This document shows positions 8,786 through 16,884 of a DNA stretch of 64,000 bases, in pieces. The notes under the pieces were generated by a model that saw only the letters and a program-made list of their open reading frames with translations, made no database searches and had not been told where the DNA came from. Source of the DNA: Roseimarinus sp035271585. Lineage in GTDB: Bacteria; Bacteroidota; Bacteroidia; Bacteroidales; Prolixibacteraceae. The position numbers and the translations under genes were made by a program. Location of the stretch: contig DATERL010000043.1 of assembly GCA_035271585.1 (NCBI GenBank), positions 1-64,000 of the forward strand. The letters run 5' to 3'. Numbering within the stretch: position 1 is the first letter of the stretch; every line of letters starts with the position of its first letter.

Positions 8786-10030
8786 ATGGAGCTCAAACGA
8801 GTAGTAGTAACAGGCCTTGGAACCATTAATCCTATTGGCAACAATATTGAAGAATATTGGAATAGTTTAATAAATGGAATTAGTGGTGCTGGTCCTATCA
8901 CACGGTTTGATGCATCTAAAAGCAAAACGAGGTTTGCCTGCGAGGTTAAAAACTGGGATCCGCTCGATCATTTCGAACGGAAGGATGCCAGGAAGTACGA
9001 TCCTTTTGCACAATTTGCAATGGTATCGGCCAAGCAGGCAATTCTCGATTCGCAAATCAATTTAGAAACTATCGATAAAGATAGAGTTGGTGTTATTTGG
9101 GGAGCCGGCATTGGCGGCTTGTTTACTTTTCAAGAGGAAATTTTGGGATTGAACATTGAAAACCCTAAAACAACACCTTACTTTATTCCTAAAATGATTG
9201 CGAATATTGCCAGTGGATGTATTTCAATCGAGTATGGATTCAGAGGACCAAACTTCACCACAGTAACAGCTTGCGCATCGTCGGCAAACGCCATAATCGA
9301 TGCATTTAATTATATCAGAATGGGTAAAGTCGATGTGGTGGTTTCGGGAGGTTCCGAAGCAGCTATAACATTGGCTGGAGTTACTGGTTTTAATTCGATG
9401 CGTGCCATATCGACCCGCAACGATGACCCGGCAACGGCTTCTCGACCATTTGACAAAGACAGAGATGGATTTGTAATGGCCGAAGGTGCTGCCACCTTGA
9501 TTCTTGAAGAGTATGAACACGCCATTAAAAGAGGTGCTAAAATATATGCAGAAGTTGCTGGTGGAGCATTAACCGCCGATGCATATCACATGACCGCCCC
9601 CGATCCTGAAGGAAACGGTGCGTGCAAAGTAATGCAACTGGCATGTGAAGATGCAGGTATCGCTTTAACCGACATCGACTATATAAATGTACACGGCACA
9701 TCGACCGGACTGGGCGACATTGCCGAACCAAAAGCTATTATAAAAACATTTGGCGAACACGCTTACAAATTAAGCATCAGTTCAACCAAATCAATGACTG
9801 GGCACCTTTTAGGGGCAGCTGGTGCTGCTGAAAGCATTGCTGCTATTCTGGCCATTCGAAATAGCCTGATTCCACCAACCATTAACCAATTTGAACTCGA
9901 TCCAGAAATTGATTCCAAGTTGGATTTCACCTTTCATAAAGCAAAACAAAAAGAGGTCAATTACGCCTTAAGTAATACCTTTGGTTTTGGTGGACACAAC
10001 GCTTCGATTATTTTTAAGAAAATAAAATGA
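8786..10030 (+). CDS. fabF: Beta-ketoacyl-ACP synthase II
   Basis: Condensing enzyme that extends acyl-ACP with malonyl-ACP. It has 414 residues, normal for FabF. The thiolase-fold active site is complete: Cys163 in TVTACASSANAI, His in NVHGTSTGLGD and His in SMTGHLLGAAGAAES, plus the C-terminal NTFGFGGHNASIIF. It follows acpP by 18 bp, and its TGA overlaps the rnc start as ATGA, implying translational coupling. Confidence 0.98.
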   Translation: MELKRVVVTGLGTINPIGNNIEEYWNSLINGISGAGPITRFDASKSKTRFACEVKNWDPLDHFERKDARKYDPFAQFAMVSAKQAILDSQINLETIDKDRVGVIWGAGIGGLFTFQEEILGLNIENPKTTPYFIPKMIANIASGCISIEYGFRGPNFTTVTACASSANAIIDAFNYIRMGKVDVVVSGGSEAAITLAGVTGFNSMRAISTRNDDPATASRPFDKDRDGFVMAEGAATLILEEYEHAIKRGAKIYAEVAGGALTADAYHMTAPDPEGNGACKVMQLACEDAGIALTDIDYINVHGTSTGLGDIAEPKAIIKTFGEHAYKLSISSTKSMTGHLLGAAGAAESIAAILAIRNSLIPPTINQFELDPEIDSKLDFTFHKAKQKEVNYALSNTFGFGGHNASIIFKKIK

Positions 10031-10773
10031 TACGTTCATTGTTTAAAAGAATGAAACTCTTTTCTTCAAACAGAAAAGAGTTTTATTCATTTTTAAAAGA
10101 AACGCTTGGATTTTATCCTTCGAACCTTCATTTATATAATATTGCATTTACCCACCGATCGGCATCCTTGACCGATTCGATGGGAAACCCCATCAACAAC
10201 GAAAGGCTCGAATACCTGGGCGACGCCATTTTAGGCGCTGTTGTTGCCGAATACCTTTATAACCGTTTTCCTCAACGCGACGAAGGCTTTTTAACCCAAA
10301 TGCGTTCAAAAATGGTTAACCGGGCCATTCTTTCCGATTTAATGAAAGACATGCACCTCGACAAACATTTAAAGTCGCGCACAATTGGAGCCACAGCCAA
10401 TACCAGTATTTATGGCGATGCATTTGAGGCCATGATAGGCGCAATTTATCTCGATCAAGGTTACGATAAAACAAAAAACGTTATTATTAAACGCATCATT
10501 AATCCTTATCTCGACTTAATTAAAATTGAAGAAGTTGACAATAATTTTAAAAGTCAACTCATCGAATGGGGACAAAAAAACAAATTGGAAATTAACTTCC
10601 AAACCTCGGAAGAAGAAAATCCAAAAACCAAGAGCAACCTATTTTATACTTCAGTAGAAGTCGATAACCAAGTAAAAGGCAAAGGTCATGGCATTTCGAA
10701 AAAAGAATCGCAACAGAATGCCGCCCGCGAAGCATTACAGAAAATCGACATCGAGGCCTCCCCTATTATTTAA
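10027..10773 (+). CDS. rnc: Ribonuclease III
   Basis: Double-stranded RNA endonuclease that matures rRNA and processes structured RNAs. Its 248 residues comprise an N-terminal RNase III domain with the signature NNERLEYLGDAILGAVVAEY and the second acidic motif YGDAFEAMIGAIYLDQGY, then a C-terminal dsRNA-binding domain (~170-240; NLFYTSVEVDNQVKGKGHGISKKESQQNAAREAL). Translation starts at the ATGA overlap with fabF. No unusual residues. Confidence 0.96.
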   Translation: MIRSLFKRMKLFSSNRKEFYSFLKETLGFYPSNLHLYNIAFTHRSASLTDSMGNPINNERLEYLGDAILGAVVAEYLYNRFPQRDEGFLTQMRSKMVNRAILSDLMKDMHLDKHLKSRTIGATANTSIYGDAFEAMIGAIYLDQGYDKTKNVIIKRIINPYLDLIKIEEVDNNFKSQLIEWGQKNKLEINFQTSEEENPKTKSNLFYTSVEVDNQVKGKGHGISKKESQQNAAREALQKIDIEASPII

Positions 10774-10850
10774 ACAGCACACCAACATTTACTACTTTCT
10801 AAGTTAATATCATTTGTTTTTTAATCGTTTAACTACGACCAATCATTTAA

Positions 10851-10927
10851 AACGGGTTAAAAAAAGTTTACAAGCGGTTAAATAATGTTAAGCAACCCGT
10901 TATCATCGTTACAAACATTTATATTTG
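10851..10927 (+). promoter_or_regulatory. Direct-repeat operator and promoter in front of the rprX-like gene
   Basis: Four GTTAA/GTTTA half-sites occur on one strand with G at 10856, 10866, 10877 and 10887, a 10-11 bp helical spacing. Inverted arms AACGGGTT (10851-10858) and AACCCGTT (10894-10901) also frame them. A perfect -7 box TATATTTG follows at 10920-10927. Helically phased direct repeats just upstream of a promoter are how OmpR-family regulators usually bind, so autoregulation by the RprY-like regulator is a reasonable inference. Confidence 0.45.
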
Positions 10928-10931
10928 CTTC

Positions 10932-12479
10932 ATGGGTAAACGAATGATATATGTCCTTATAATTGGAATGTCGATAGTATTAACACTACTGGTTTTAGTA
11001 CAAGTTAATGTTATCGAAAAAGCAGCCAATATCAAGGAAGAACAATTCGACCAATTAGTTAAACGTTGTTTAATGAGAGTTGCCACCCGCCTCGAAGAAC
11101 AAGAAGCCAAAGAATTTATCTTCATCGAACAACAAAAACTACAGCAACAAATTGGCATTCAGATTGGTAAAAACAACGAAGCCAACACCATAAGCCAAAA
11201 ACACATCAACTTTTCAATCAACATGACGCAAGATGCCAGTGGAAACATAAAAGCCAGTGCATCGATACAGGAGCTCGACACCATTATGCCGCCCCCCATT
11301 CAAGATCCCGCTGCCTTCAAGTTATTGGCCGAAATGAATAACTGGGAGCAAGAACGTTTTTACCAGAGTTTTCAAAACCGTTCAACATTTGCCCGAAACT
11401 TACAATACCAGCTTGCTCTGTCAAATCGCCCTATCGAACAACGAATTAACCATCAACTACTTGAGCAACTGATTCAAAAAGAATTTATTTCGAACGGAAT
11501 TGAACTCGAATACGAATATGTTATAAAAACGTACAATCAAGGAGAGGAAAAAACAATTCTAAATTCGACGAATTATAAAAACAATCGTAAAAAAGAACAC
11601 CAAACACCACTTTTCACCAACGATATTGGTACGCAAAAACCCAACTATTTGAAAGTGTATTTTCCACGCGATAGGTATCAATTTCTTTCAGACACGGGGT
11701 TCATGGTTTTACCAACAGTCATTCTTATGTTGCTCATTGTAGGTATTTTCACCTATACCATCATTGTAATTCTTAAACAGAAAAAACTTTCGATCATTAA
11801 AAACGATTTTATCAACAACATGACTCACGAATTAAAAACCCCTATTTCGACCATTTCGTTGGCATCGCAAATGCTACGCGATTCATCGGTCAATTCAGCG
11901 CCCTCGGCACTGGAACGAATTTCGGGAGTTATTTATGACGAAAGTAAACGCCTGAGCATGCAGGTTGAAAAGGTTTTACAAACGGCTGTATTTAACGAGG
12001 GGCGTTTAAAAATGAAGTTTAAAAACTTCGATCTCAACGAAGTAATCACTACCGTTGTTCAGAACTTCGAAATCAGGGTTCAATCGTCAAACGGTATCAT
12101 TTCGCTGCTTAAAAATGCCGATCGCTGTATAATTTCTGGCGATCAAGTGCATATCACAAATGTTTTATTTAACTTGCTCGACAATGCAATAAAATATAGT
12201 AAAGAGGATCCTATAATTGAAGTGGTTACCGAAAACATAAAAGACCAAATTGTGGTGTCAATTAATGACAACGGAATTGGAATTGCGAAAGAAAACCAAA
12301 AACAAATATTTGAACGATTCTTCAGGGTTCCAACTGGTAACGTGCACGACGTTAAGGGCTTTGGCCTTGGATTACACTATGTGAGTAAAATTATAGAAGC
12401 TCACAAAGGCACCATCAAAGTTGAAAGTGCATTAAATAAAGGAACAAAATTCTTAATCTATTTTCCCTTAAAAAATTAA
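10932..12479 (+). CDS. rprX: Membrane sensor histidine kinase, RprX-like
   Basis: 515 residues: a membrane segment at ~5-25, a periplasmic sensor region of ~230 residues rich in Gln and Glu, a second membrane segment at ~256-280 (FMVLPTVILMLLIVGIFTYTIIVIL), HisKA with the phospho-accepting His299 in NNMTHELKTPIS, and HATPase_c with NLLDNAIKYS (N box), DNGIGIAKENQ (G1) and FGLGLHYV (G2). The response regulator starts two bases after the stop, so the two form a pair. The best resemblance in memory is RprX of Bacteroides. The ATG lies only 5 bp from the -7 box, so the mRNA may be leaderless or the true start may be Met5 (10944). Confidence 0.9.
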   Translation: MGKRMIYVLIIGMSIVLTLLVLVQVNVIEKAANIKEEQFDQLVKRCLMRVATRLEEQEAKEFIFIEQQKLQQQIGIQIGKNNEANTISQKHINFSINMTQDASGNIKASASIQELDTIMPPPIQDPAAFKLLAEMNNWEQERFYQSFQNRSTFARNLQYQLALSNRPIEQRINHQLLEQLIQKEFISNGIELEYEYVIKTYNQGEEKTILNSTNYKNNRKKEHQTPLFTNDIGTQKPNYLKVYFPRDRYQFLSDTGFMVLPTVILMLLIVGIFTYTIIVILKQKKLSIIKNDFINNMTHELKTPISTISLASQMLRDSSVNSAPSALERISGVIYDESKRLSMQVEKVLQTAVFNEGRLKMKFKNFDLNEVITTVVQNFEIRVQSSNGIISLLKNADRCIISGDQVHITNVLFNLLDNAIKYSKEDPIIEVVTENIKDQIVVSINDNGIGIAKENQKQIFERFFRVPTGNVHDVKGFGLGLHYVSKIIEAHKGTIKVESALNKGTKFLIYFPLKN

Positions 12480-12481
12480 AA

Positions 12482-13171
12482 ATGGATACAAAAGTAAAAA
12501 TTCTTCTGGCTGAGGATGATGAAAACCTCGGGTTGCTATTAAAAGAGTATTTAATAGCAAAAGGTTATGAAACCGACCTTTTCCCCGATGGCGAAACGGC
12601 TTATCATGGTTTTATGCGAAAACAATACAACCTTTGCCTGCTCGACGTGATGATGCCTAAAAAAGACGGTTTTTCGCTCGCAAAAGACATTCGCCTCATT
12701 AATAACGATATACCAATCATTTTCTTAACCGCAAAAAACCTTAAAGAAGATGTTATTGAAGGCTTCAAAATTGGCGCCGACGATTACATGACCAAGCCTT
12801 TCAGCATGGAAGAACTTATTTTTAGGATTGAAGCCATTTTAAGAAGAATTTCGAACGAAAATCAAAACAACGATCAAACAATTTTTCAAATTGGACTATA
12901 CACTTTCGACACATTAAAACAATTGTTAATACACGGCGATGAAGAAGTAAAACTCACTACCAAAGAATCGGATTTGTTGCGTTTGCTGACCATTAATGCC
13001 AACAAAGTACTTGAACGCAACTATGCGCTTAAGGCAATCTGGATCGACGATAATTACTTTAATGCCCGAAGCATGGACGTTTACATTACAAAGCTCCGCA
13101 AACACCTGAAACACGACCCTTCGGTGGAAATAATTAACGTTCATGGCAAAGGCTATAAGTTAATAGTTTAA
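12482..13171 (+). CDS. rprY: OmpR-family response regulator, RprY-like
   Basis: 229 residues. The receiver domain (1-~120) has the acidic pocket EDDE, phospho-acceptor Asp55 in LCLLDVMMPKKDG, Thr in IIFLTAKN and Lys in YMTKPFSMEEL. The C-terminal winged helix (~130-229) has LTTKESDLLRLL and the recognition part RSMDVYITKLRKHL. It is very like RprY of Bacteroides, particularly DDENLGLLLKEYLIAKGYE and EGFKIGADDY. It is transcribed with the kinase. The stimulus is unknown. Confidence 0.93.
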   Translation: MDTKVKILLAEDDENLGLLLKEYLIAKGYETDLFPDGETAYHGFMRKQYNLCLLDVMMPKKDGFSLAKDIRLINNDIPIIFLTAKNLKEDVIEGFKIGADDYMTKPFSMEELIFRIEAILRRISNENQNNDQTIFQIGLYTFDTLKQLLIHGDEEVKLTTKESDLLRLLTINANKVLERNYALKAIWIDDNYFNARSMDVYITKLRKHLKHDPSVEIINVHGKGYKLIV

Positions 13172-13188
13172 AAGGGATTGCTAAATTA

Positions 13189-13315
13189 TTAGATACTAGA
13201 CAATAGATATCGGAAAATTGTATGTTACATAAGGGTTTGCGTGTGATTATCTGTCCGGTTACGGACGAGATAATGAGCGGAAAACCGCTGCTGGCAAACC
13301 ACTGAACCCCTTATG
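13189..13315. repeat. Multi-hairpin intergenic element preceded by a TAGATA-type short repeat
   Basis: A TTAGATACTAGACAATAGAT stretch (13189-13208) is followed by a nested palindrome. Outer arms are CATAAGGG (13228-13235) / CCCTTATG (13308-13315) and GTTTGC (13235-13240) / GCAAAC (13294-13299). Inside are two hairpins: ATTATCTGTCCG (13246-13257) with CGGACGAGATAAT (13262-13274), and GCGGAAAACCGC (13277-13288). This cruciform-like plan is more elaborate than a terminator. It lies between the RprY gene and the convergent propeller gene. Confidence 0.6.
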
Positions 13316-13327
13316 GAATATACAAAA

Positions 13328-14690
13328 TGTTAACGGCTGCCTTTAATTGTTTTTTTATTTTTGAACAATAAATATATCACTCGCAAATGATATGTTATGA
13401 TAATGTTCGAAAAATATTTCTTTCCCATTCTTCCAATATTTTGGTCCATAAAAATTTGGGTGGTTTTCATTTGCTAAAACATATACATCTCCATTCGATG
13501 ATGCTATTTCACAAATTTCACCATATAAGCTATTTGTTGAAATCCATTTTTCAACACCATTTACCCATAATGTTGCATAACTATGATTAATACTTTCGTC
13601 ATAAACAACTCCTGACACATATAAGTCATTCCCAGAAATTGTCATTGAACGAGCAAAAGTAGGTGAACTTCTTTCTGATAAAATGAATTCTTTATCATCC
13701 ACCCAATATTTGGCTAAATACTTATTGTTTAGACTTCCATTAACCAATGCATATACCTTATTGTCTTTGATGTAAATGTCGTGAGCATATGCAGTATTGC
13801 TCCTTGTAATCTCAATTTCTTCTCCATTTTTCCAGTATTTGGCTACCTCATAGTTTGTCTTGTTTTCATAGACATTAGAATAACCTACGACATAAATATC
13901 TCCATTTGTGATTGTAATTGCATTAGCAATCGAGAATAGTGCATTCTCGTCTAAATAATTAACAATTCCGTTTTTCCATAAAGTTGCGGTTGTAACACCG
14001 TTTTCTTTTACTTCACAACCTACAACGTATACGTCATTTTGTGAAACTGCAATATCTCTGACCTGACTATGTTTTTCAGATAAAACAATTTCTTTACCAT
14101 TTATCCAGCACTTTGCAACTGGATAACCTTCACTCGTATAATCATCTCCTGCGACATAAATGTTTTCATCTAACGCATGAATTGCTTTTCCTATAATTCG
14201 GAACTTTGCTTCGGTAACCTGAGTCGGAATTCCATTTTTCCAGCACATTAATTTTTTTCCTTGATTTCCTAAAATATAAACATCATTGTCCGCATCATAG
14301 ACACCGATTATTGTAATATTGCATGATTGACTTTGAATTCCATTTACTTTTACGTAAACCATTGCTTGGCCTGGTGCAACTCCGATTACAATTCCATTGT
14401 CCACAATTACTCGGTTAGTGTCTGTACTAAACCATTCGATTTGTAAACTGTCTGGTTTTTCTGGATAATAACTATCAATGGACAAGGTTGATTCTTCATT
14501 AACTCTAATAATAATCTCATTTTTGTCAAGTTCAACAACGGTGAGAAATGAATCAGGTAATTTTTCGCAGGCATATGACAAAATTAATGTCAATAGCGTG
14601 AGGTAAAATAGTTTCATTTTAAACTTTATTGGTTTGTTTTATATAGCTTTTGTTACAAAGTTCGCACCATTTTTTAGGTTGCCGTTAACA
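13328..14690. mobile_element. Candidate single-gene cassette bounded by 10-bp inverted repeats
   Basis: TGTTAACGGC (13328-13337) and its exact reverse complement GCCGTTAACA (14681-14690) bracket one complete lipoprotein gene with its leader and nothing else. TAGATAC/TAGACAATAGA short repeats lie outside both ends (13189 and 14691), and a multi-hairpin element abuts the left end. No integrase or transposase is present. This could be an integron-like or MITE-like cassette, or chance: a 10-bp perfect match is suggestive only. Confidence 0.35.
13355..14617 (-). CDS. Lipoprotein with Ig-like domain and seven-bladed WKNG-repeat propeller
   Basis: 420 residues. The N-terminus MKLFYLTLLTLILSYAC is a signal peptide with a lipobox Cys17. 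Residues ~25-105 form a BIG2/Ig-like domain (NEIIIRVNEESTLSI...GVAPGQAMVYVKVNG). From ~108 on, a ~45-residue unit recurs about seven times, each with a W-[KVI]-N-G turn and a D-[VIL]-Y-V strand (CWKNGIP, CWINGKE, LWKNGIV, YWKNGEE, YWVDDKE, LWVNGVE, YWKNGKE), as in beta-propellers. I know such WKNG proteins from many Bacteroidota, without an assigned function. It is AT-rich, solitary and bounded by inverted repeats, which points to acquisition. Confidence 0.75.
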   Translation of the reverse strand: MKLFYLTLLTLILSYACEKLPDSFLTVVELDKNEIIIRVNEESTLSIDSYYPEKPDSLQIEWFSTDTNRVIVDNGIVIGVAPGQAMVYVKVNGIQSQSCNITIIGVYDADNDVYILGNQGKKLMCWKNGIPTQVTEAKFRIIGKAIHALDENIYVAGDDYTSEGYPVAKCWINGKEIVLSEKHSQVRDIAVSQNDVYVVGCEVKENGVTTATLWKNGIVNYLDENALFSIANAITITNGDIYVVGYSNVYENKTNYEVAKYWKNGEEIEITRSNTAYAHDIYIKDNKVYALVNGSLNNKYLAKYWVDDKEFILSERSSPTFARSMTISGNDLYVSGVVYDESINHSYATLWVNGVEKWISTNSLYGEICEIASSNGDVYVLANENHPNFYGPKYWKNGKEIFFEHYHNISFASDIFIVQK

Positions 14691-14985
14691 GATACTAGAT
14701 ATTAGACAATAGACATTAGATATAAAGGCAGAGGTTGTGATTAAGCAGTATGAATAGGTCTAATTTTATTATTGATTCGAAGGATAAAAGCGTTCGGAGT
14801 AAAATAAAAAAGACAGCATTAAAAACGTGGTTCCTACCTATAAACTACACATATTCACCCCTTTAAAACGTCCCTTTATCGATTAAAAAGTTAACAACCC
14901 TTAAGGGCTGTAACTTTTTAAGTTTCAAACCGACTTATTAAGTGTAGCATTAAATGAAATCATTTAAACACTTAAATAAATAGTT
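14691..14985. other. Intergenic region with TAGATA-type repeat and palindrome
   Basis: TAGATACTAGATATTAGACAATAGACATTAGATA-like short repeats occupy about 14691-14724. A strong palindrome lies at 14883-14921, described separately. No gene is seen. The region carries the leader of the small secreted protein at 14986. Confidence 0.5.
14883..14921. repeat. 39-bp near-perfect palindrome
   Basis: The left arm (14883-14902, begins TTAAAAAGTTAACA) and right arm (14903-14921, ends TAACTTTTTAA) pair with one bulged A and one mismatch and no loop, meeting at CCCTT/AAGGG. It lies 65 bp before the ATG of the small secreted protein. It could be a terminator for upstream transcription, an operator or another member of the local palindrome set. 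Confidence 0.6.
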
Positions 14986-15444
14986 ATGAAACACAAATTA
15001 ATTATCACCACCGTCTTATTACTCACGATATCAACACTTTGGGCAAACCAAAAAATCGAAGGTAATACGTTCACCTCTTATGGCAATTACACGTTAAGCA
15101 AAACCAACAACGTGTTTATTATTAACAATGTAGCCTATCATACATGGGATCTTTGCTATGAGAATTGCCAAGAGAAATACCAAATTTTATGTGCTCCGGG
15201 CAATGCCGAAAATTGTTATTTTATTGTGCGTGGCAAGAACTTCGAAGTTCAATATTCCACCAACAACAAGGGATTTGGAGCTCAATTGGTCGACAAGTCA
15301 TTACGTTCGGTTAAAAAAGAGCTGGTAATGGAAAAAATTGACCAAAACAAACTGATTAACCAAGGAATTTTAACCGACAAAGTTCAAACCACCGAAGAAT
15401 ATTTAGGTTTAATAGCTTGCTTTATGCCGCTACTATTTAGTTAA
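14986..15444 (+). CDS. Small secreted protein of unknown function
   Basis: 152 residues, not recognised. MKHKLIITTVLLLTISTLWA is a signal peptide, so the protein is periplasmic or secreted. The mature part has short beta-rich stretches (SYGNYTLSKTNNVFIINNVAYHTW) and four cysteines early on (CYENC, LCAPGNAENC) spaced to form two disulfides. The C-terminus is hydrophobic (LGLIACFMPLLFS). The ATG follows a short AT-rich leader, and a strong terminator lies 20 bp after the stop. Its neighbour fabI is convergent and unrelated. Confidence 0.65.
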   Translation: MKHKLIITTVLLLTISTLWANQKIEGNTFTSYGNYTLSKTNNVFIINNVAYHTWDLCYENCQEKYQILCAPGNAENCYFIVRGKNFEVQYSTNNKGFGAQLVDKSLRSVKKELVMEKIDQNKLINQGILTDKVQTTEEYLGLIACFMPLLFS

Positions 15445-15460
15445 AAGTACAATTTACTCA

Positions 15461-15491
15461 AAAAAAAAAGGGGCTTATACAGCCCCTTTTT
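15461..15491. terminator. Bidirectional intrinsic terminator
   Basis: GGGGCT (15470-15475), loop TATAC, AGCCCC (15481-15486), with an A run before and TTTTT after. It lies between the convergent small secreted protein gene and fabI and can serve both strands. Confidence 0.85.
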
Positions 15492-15523
15492 ATATTCGTT
15501 CAAATGGTTAACGCAAATTATAC

Positions 15524-16369
15524 CTAATCGAACGGATGCTCTTTATCGTAAATAAAGCTTTTATTATATTGTTGCATGGCCTGCAAACTCATTCCCATAT
15601 TTGAAAAACCACCATCGTGGAAAAGATTTTGCATGGTTACTTTCCTAGTTAAATCTGAAAAAAGAGTCAAGCAATAATCTGCACATTCATCGGCCGAGGC
15701 ATTTCCAAGCGGCGACATGCGTTCTGAAAAATCCAACAAATGGTCAAAACCTTTAACACCTTGTCCGGCAGTTGTTGGTGTTGGCGATTGTGAAATGGTG
15801 TTGATACGAACCTGTTTTTCGCGACCATAAATGTAACCAAAGCTGCGAGCAATCGATTCAAGCAGCGATTTAGCATCGGCCATATCGTTATAGCCGTAAA
15901 AAGTACGTTGCGAAGCAACATAGCTCAAAGCCAATATTGATCCCCATTGATTAATAGCATCGTTTTTCCGCGCAATTTGAATCACTTTATGAAACGAAAC
16001 CGCCGAGATATCAAGTGTTTTATCTAAATAATTATAATCAAGGTCACTATAATGCTTGCCCTTACGTACATTGGGCGACATGCCAATTGAGTGCAATATG
16101 AAATCGAATTTGCCTCCAAAATGGGCAATCGTTTTTTTAATCAACTCATCTAAATCATCAATATTAGTCGCATCGGCTGGTATAGCAATGGTATTCAATT
16201 TTGCGGCCAATTCATTGGTCTCTCCCATCCTAATCGCCATTGGTGTATTCGATAAAACTACTTCAGCACCATTTTCAACAGCTTTTTCAGCAACCTTCCA
16301 TGCAATAGACGCTTCGTTTAAAGCTCCAAATATTAAACCTTTTTTGCCTTCAAGTAATTTTTTACTCAT
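15524..16369 (-). CDS. fabI: Enoyl-ACP reductase (NADH)
   Basis: Final reductive step of fatty acid elongation. It has 281 residues, an SDR-fold protein with the FabI-type N-terminus LLEGKKGLIFGALNEASIAWKVA (nucleotide-binding), LHSIGMSPN, and the catalytic pair Tyr160-x6-Lys167 in YGYNDMADAKSLLES. The substrate-binding loop NTISQSPTPTTAG is present. It is single, with a promoter match at 16404-16411 on its strand and the shared terminator at 15461-15491. Functionally it completes the acpP-fabF set at 8.5-10 kb. Confidence 0.97.
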   Translation of the reverse strand: MSKKLLEGKKGLIFGALNEASIAWKVAEKAVENGAEVVLSNTPMAIRMGETNELAAKLNTIAIPADATNIDDLDELIKKTIAHFGGKFDFILHSIGMSPNVRKGKHYSDLDYNYLDKTLDISAVSFHKVIQIARKNDAINQWGSILALSYVASQRTFYGYNDMADAKSLLESIARSFGYIYGREKQVRINTISQSPTPTTAGQGVKGFDHLLDFSERMSPLGNASADECADYCLTLFSDLTRKVTMQNLFHDGGFSNMGMSLQAMQQYNKSFIYDKEHPFD

Positions 16370-16403
16370 GTAAAATCATTTTAGTTTCTATATTTTGTCA
16401 ATT

Positions 16404-16411
16404 CAAAACTA
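16404..16411 (-). promoter_or_regulatory. Putative fabI promoter, -7 box
   Basis: On the minus strand TAGTTTTG matches TAnnTTTG, 35 bp before the fabI ATG. No clear -33 box is seen at the expected distance. Confidence 0.4.
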
Positions 16412-16884
16412 TATTTTGAAATAACAGAAGGCGAAAATAGAATCAAGGTTCGAACCAATGGGTTAAAGCAAGCCAAAAAACACCAACTGTTTTAACACAA
16501 AGCCGAAATAACCACTCGCATGAAACTAATTATCTGAACTTTACATCTCTAACTGCAACATATCGTAAAGCATCGATTGTTCAACTATAAAAGGCGCAAG
16601 TTCGAAAACAAATGTATTTTATTTTACAATAATTCTTTCACAACTTATTTATTTAAAAATTAAATTGCGCTAAGACATTTTATTTCTCACAAATAACACC
16701 GATATTAATATTCTGAAACGCACCGGTAAACCGGTACGCAAAAACATCGTTAAACCGTATTGATTAATGTCGATAAATTTGGCCTTAAAAAATTAAAATA
16801 AAAACGTTATAAGTTATACCAACAAGCAATTCAACAGTTTAAAAAATAAATATTTACGACTTTATTTACAATAAAATATGGCTT
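16412..16884. other. Divergent intergenic region between fabI and malQ
   Basis: About 470 bp of AT-rich sequence without a gene. The only clear structure is the ACCGGT pair and promoter box at 16722-16781, listed separately. Confidence 0.6.
16722..16781 (+). promoter_or_regulatory. Putative operator and promoter of malQ
   Basis: ACCGGTAAACCGGT (16722-16735) contains two copies of the palindrome ACCGGT two bases apart, in an otherwise AT-rich region, followed by a similar GTTAAACCGT at 16748-16757. A perfect -7 box TAAATTTG lies at 16774-16781, about 104 bp before the malQ ATG. The position just upstream of the promoter fits a regulator site, for example of LacI type, but the regulator is not identified. 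Confidence 0.4.
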
